From Leptospirillum sp. (lineage in GTDB: Bacteria > Nitrospirota > Leptospirillia > Leptospirillales > Leptospirillaceae): a stretch of DNA of 64,000 bases. Position numbers and translations under genes: made by a program. Shown here in pieces: positions 61,862 through 64,000 of this stretch. The stretch spans positions 94,199-158,198 of the forward strand of contig DAHUYM010000005.1 in NCBI GenBank assembly GCA_027315205.1, written 5' to 3'. The notes under the pieces were generated by a model, which was not told the DNA's origin, searched no databases, and was given only the letters and a program-made list of their open reading frames with translations. Position 1 is the stretch's first letter. Each line of letters starts with the position of its first letter.

Positions 61862-63217
61862 ATGCGAATCCTTTTTTTTAAATTCCTGAAGAGCGTTTTA
61901 TTTCCCATTCGAAATGCAACACCGCCTTTGTCCGAGCATCGAAAAGAAAACATTCTTCCTCTCGATTCGGAAACGCTATTGGTCCTCAAGTTCTCTGGAT
62001 GGGGAAGTCTCCTGAACCTTCATCCCCTGCTCTCTTCATTGAGAGCCTCCTACCCAAAGGCCCGTCTGATCCTTGTTACATTTGAAAAAAACAGGGAGTT
62101 GTCCCGACACCTGAGATCGTGCGACAAAATCGTGTTTCTTCGCGATTCAGAAAAAGAATCTTTTCCAAGAAAAATGTTTAGAATCCTTTCCTTGGCCTGG
62201 TCGATCCGGCGAATGGGCCCACAAATCCTTCTGGACATGCAACTCAAATCCCGAAAACACCTGTCATTGTTTCTGGGACTTTTCTCCGGAGCCACCGTCC
62301 GGATTGGCTTCGCAAAAGGAAATGACATTGGAAGACTCACTCTTCTGACCCACCCTGTCTATTTTAATGACCACCAGCCATTGGCTTTTGTCATAGAACA
62401 AATCCAACTCCTTCTGGGGCTTCCGAAAATCCTGACTCTCCCACCTTCCTTCACAGAACCTGGGGCAATCCGTCCTGAAACGACCCACCACAATTCCTTC
62501 AAATCCCTAAACTCCCAGACGACCCTCATCATCAACCCCAACGCATCCCAACTCTCTTACGAACGGAGATGGCCAATCACTCATTTTTCAGGGGCTATCC
62601 AGAAACTTCTCTCGCGCAATCCCGATCTGCAAATCATTCTTGTCGGTTCGGCTGAAGAAAAGGACTATGTTTCTGAGCTAAAGGGACAGGCCCAATCAGG
62701 GAACGATCGTTTGACCAACCTGGCCGGCACACTTTCCTTCGACGGACTCATTTACCTGTTGAAACGGGCAGGATGTTTTTTGACCAACGACAGCGGTCCA
62801 CTTCATCTCGCCCTCATGATGGGAATTCCGACGGTCGCTCTTTTTGGCCCGACCCGACCGGACCAAGTCTCCATCGGATTTCATCCCTCCAGATCCATTT
62901 TTCTCTATGAATCTATCTATTGCAGTCCTTGTGTTCATGAAATCATCCGTCCTCCCTGCGGGGGAGACAATCAGTGCATGAAAGCGCTGCGGATCGAATC
63001 CGTCGTCAGAGCCGTCGAAACCCTTCTTTTCCGAAAAAGAACACGTATTCATCCTGAGCAGGAATGGAATCCGGATAACAGTCAAAAACCGGTTTTCGCC
63101 GACACATATCCCCATGGATTATTCAGGGATCCGCCATTTGAAGAGAATAGATCTCATTCACAAGCCTTTACATTCAAGAATCACTCGGATTTTAAATCTC
63201 CTAGACGATTGTCATAG
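61862..63217 (+). CDS. Family 9 glycosyltransferase (heptosyltransferase-like)
   Basis: 451 residues from ATG 61862, with GGAG eight bases ahead; an upstream ATG at 61835 has no ribosome site. The ADP-heptose:LPS heptosyltransferase pattern is present: LVLKFSGWGSLLNLHPLL near the N-terminus, IINPNASQLSYERRWPITHF, VGSAEEKDYV, and FLTNDSGPLHLALMMGIPTVALFGPTRP (in part). Likely acts on lipopolysaccharide or a glycan. The AT-richer codon use differs from the rest of the window and suggests transfer. Followed 11 bp later by an MFS gene. Confidence 0.85.
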   Translation: MRILFFKFLKSVLFPIRNATPPLSEHRKENILPLDSETLLVLKFSGWGSLLNLHPLLSSLRASYPKARLILVTFEKNRELSRHLRSCDKIVFLRDSEKESFPRKMFRILSLAWSIRRMGPQILLDMQLKSRKHLSLFLGLFSGATVRIGFAKGNDIGRLTLLTHPVYFNDHQPLAFVIEQIQLLLGLPKILTLPPSFTEPGAIRPETTHHNSFKSLNSQTTLIINPNASQLSYERRWPITHFSGAIQKLLSRNPDLQIILVGSAEEKDYVSELKGQAQSGNDRLTNLAGTLSFDGLIYLLKRAGCFLTNDSGPLHLALMMGIPTVALFGPTRPDQVSIGFHPSRSIFLYESIYCSPCVHEIIRPPCGGDNQCMKALRIESVVRAVETLLFRKRTRIHPEQEWNPDNSQKPVFADTYPHGLFRDPPFEENRSHSQAFTFKNHSDFKSPRRLS

Positions 63218-63228
63218 GCTTCACATCC

Positions 63229-64000
63229 ATGAATTCCTCTTTCCATGCGAACACGAAACCGGATTCACATTCCTCATCTCCAGCATGGCGATGGGAGAAG
63301 TTCACATTCTTTTATTCCAGTCGAGGTCTAAGAGGTATTGTCCAAGGTTATTCTCTAGTCTGTTTCCTCATCGATCTTCACGATCTGGGCTGGTCTCCCT
63401 TTGCGTCAGGAACTCTTCTTTCAGGAAGCCTCCTTTACGAATTTGTAATGACCCTTCTTATCGGTCGATTGGCAGACCGAAATGGGACAGCTCGTTTGCT
63501 GGCGGGAGGAGAAGTCCTCTCCTTCTTTGCCGCGATACTGTATTTCATCCACACTTCTTCTTTCATGCTCGGAACCGCGGCTGTCCTTTCGGGCATGGGA
63601 CAAAGATCCAATGGCTCCCCAGGACCATTTGCACCGGCCGAACAGGTTTTACTCATCAAAGGTGCACTTCCCTTACGCACTTTCGCGGCTTTTGGCAAAA
63701 ACACATCATTCGGTCTTTTGGGAATGTCCATCGGGGCAATTCTGGGGAGCCTGTCAGGAAGGATGGGTTTTACTAACCCTTATCAAAATCTGGATCTCAT
63801 TCTTGCGATCCTGGCAATATTTTCTCTAACCAACGTTCTTTTGATTCTCATCGGACCGAAATTTCCCGAACAAGGTTTAAAAAATGCCCACCCTCCCTCA
63901 CCCCACTCCACCCCCTTATCAAAACGCGAAAAGAAAAATCTTTCTCTTCTGATTCTTTCAAATGCGTTCTTCGGATTTGGGATGGGTCTGGTCGACCCTA
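63229..64000 (+). CDS. MFS transporter, N-terminal part (cut by window edge)
   Basis: About 257 residues, open to the right edge. ATG at 63229. Hydrophobic helices lie at about residues 40-60, 70-90, 107-125, 170-190 and 205-225, with the MFS loop GRLADRNGTARLLAGGE between helices 2 and 3. A linker (GLKNAHPPSPHSTPLSKREK) leads into the second half, LSLLILSNAFFGFGMGLVDP. That second half is also present as the fragment at 60718. Likely co-transcribed with the family 9 glycosyltransferase. Possible glycolipid or drug exporter; substrate unknown. Confidence 0.85.
   Translation, partial: MNSSFHANTKPDSHSSSPAWRWEKFTFFYSSRGLRGIVQGYSLVCFLIDLHDLGWSPFASGTLLSGSLLYEFVMTLLIGRLADRNGTARLLAGGEVLSFFAAILYFIHTSSFMLGTAAVLSGMGQRSNGSPGPFAPAEQVLLIKGALPLRTFAAFGKNTSFGLLGMSIGAILGSLSGRMGFTNPYQNLDLILAILAIFSLTNVLLILIGPKFPEQGLKNAHPPSPHSTPLSKREKKNLSLLILSNAFFGFGMGLVDP
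63914..64000 (+). repeat. Direct repeat, right copy (MFS gene segment, cut by window end)
   Basis: Pairs with 60718-60804, 3,196 bp away, in the same orientation. Confidence 0.9.

Noticed and set aside
1..64000. CRISPR arrays, rRNA operons, intact prophage, riboswitches
   Set aside because: No regularly spaced repeats, rRNA sequence, phage structural genes or recognised riboswitch core were seen on reading both strands.

Overview
The window is a stretch of bacterial chromosome of roughly 57% GC by eye. It probably comes from the Nitrospirota, with Leptospirillum-like acidophilic iron oxidisers my best guess. That guess rests on overall protein style and gene content (PEP synthase, formate-THF ligase, the three-enzyme hopanoid squalene route HpnC/D/E, many secreted proteins without close relatives). 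I could not run a database search, so the taxon is an inference.

Layout. 1-5.4 kb: the 5' part of a PEP synthase gene, a sigma-54 activator without a receiver domain, a membrane protein, and two secreted-protein genes each preceded by a near-consensus -24/-12 sigma-54 promoter. 5.4-13 kb: a DNA glycosylase, a 33-residue histone H1-like peptide, a decayed small gene, a TMEM175-type channel, a SnoaL-like protein, tRNA-Ala, purM-purN, and a lipoprotein plus outer-membrane barrel pair behind a textbook sigma-70 promoter. 13-34.9 kb: 24 minus-strand genes packed end to end (radA, tsaB, rimI, DUF465, tatA/B, tatC, uppP, fhs, a FlgT/VCBS-like secreted protein, uppS, cdsA, dxr, rseP, ispG, proS, yceD, rpmF, plsX, fabH, fabD, fabG, acpP, fabF, rnc). 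They join fatty-acid, phospholipid, isoprenoid and undecaprenyl metabolism with protein export and tRNA functions.

35-49.7 kb: an outer-membrane protein, a LOG-family protein, the TldD/PmbA protease pair, a serine hydrolase, a 1049-residue PAS-GAF-PAS-GGDEF-EAL protein, the squalene operon hpnD-hpnE-hpnC, and a plus-strand run of creatininase-like protein, orphan ParA, ribbon-helix-helix partner and an S66 LD-carboxypeptidase. 49.7-59.2 kb: an NHL-type secreted propeller, small proteins, tRNA-Glu with a displaced copy of its 3' end (attachment-site-like), a HAD phosphatase, an Slp-like lipoprotein, and a five-gene envelope-stress cluster around pspA.

59.3-64 kb is accessory DNA. It begins at tRNA-Leu and holds an inactivated IS630-type transposase, an NTF2-like gene, a beta-helix-protein fragment, an MFS transporter fragment, an IS21-type istA remnant, then a visibly AT-richer pair: a family 9 glycosyltransferase and an MFS transporter that runs off the window. 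The MFS fragment and the running-off gene share a direct repeat of at least 87 bp with one mismatch, about 3.2 kb apart.

No CRISPR array, rRNA, prophage or complete insertion sequence was seen. The items most worth a second look are the sigma-54 mini-regulon, the H1-like peptide, the ProRS lacking its editing insertion, the tRNA-Glu mini-element, and the overlapping non-AUG start codons (TTGA, GTGA, CTGA).
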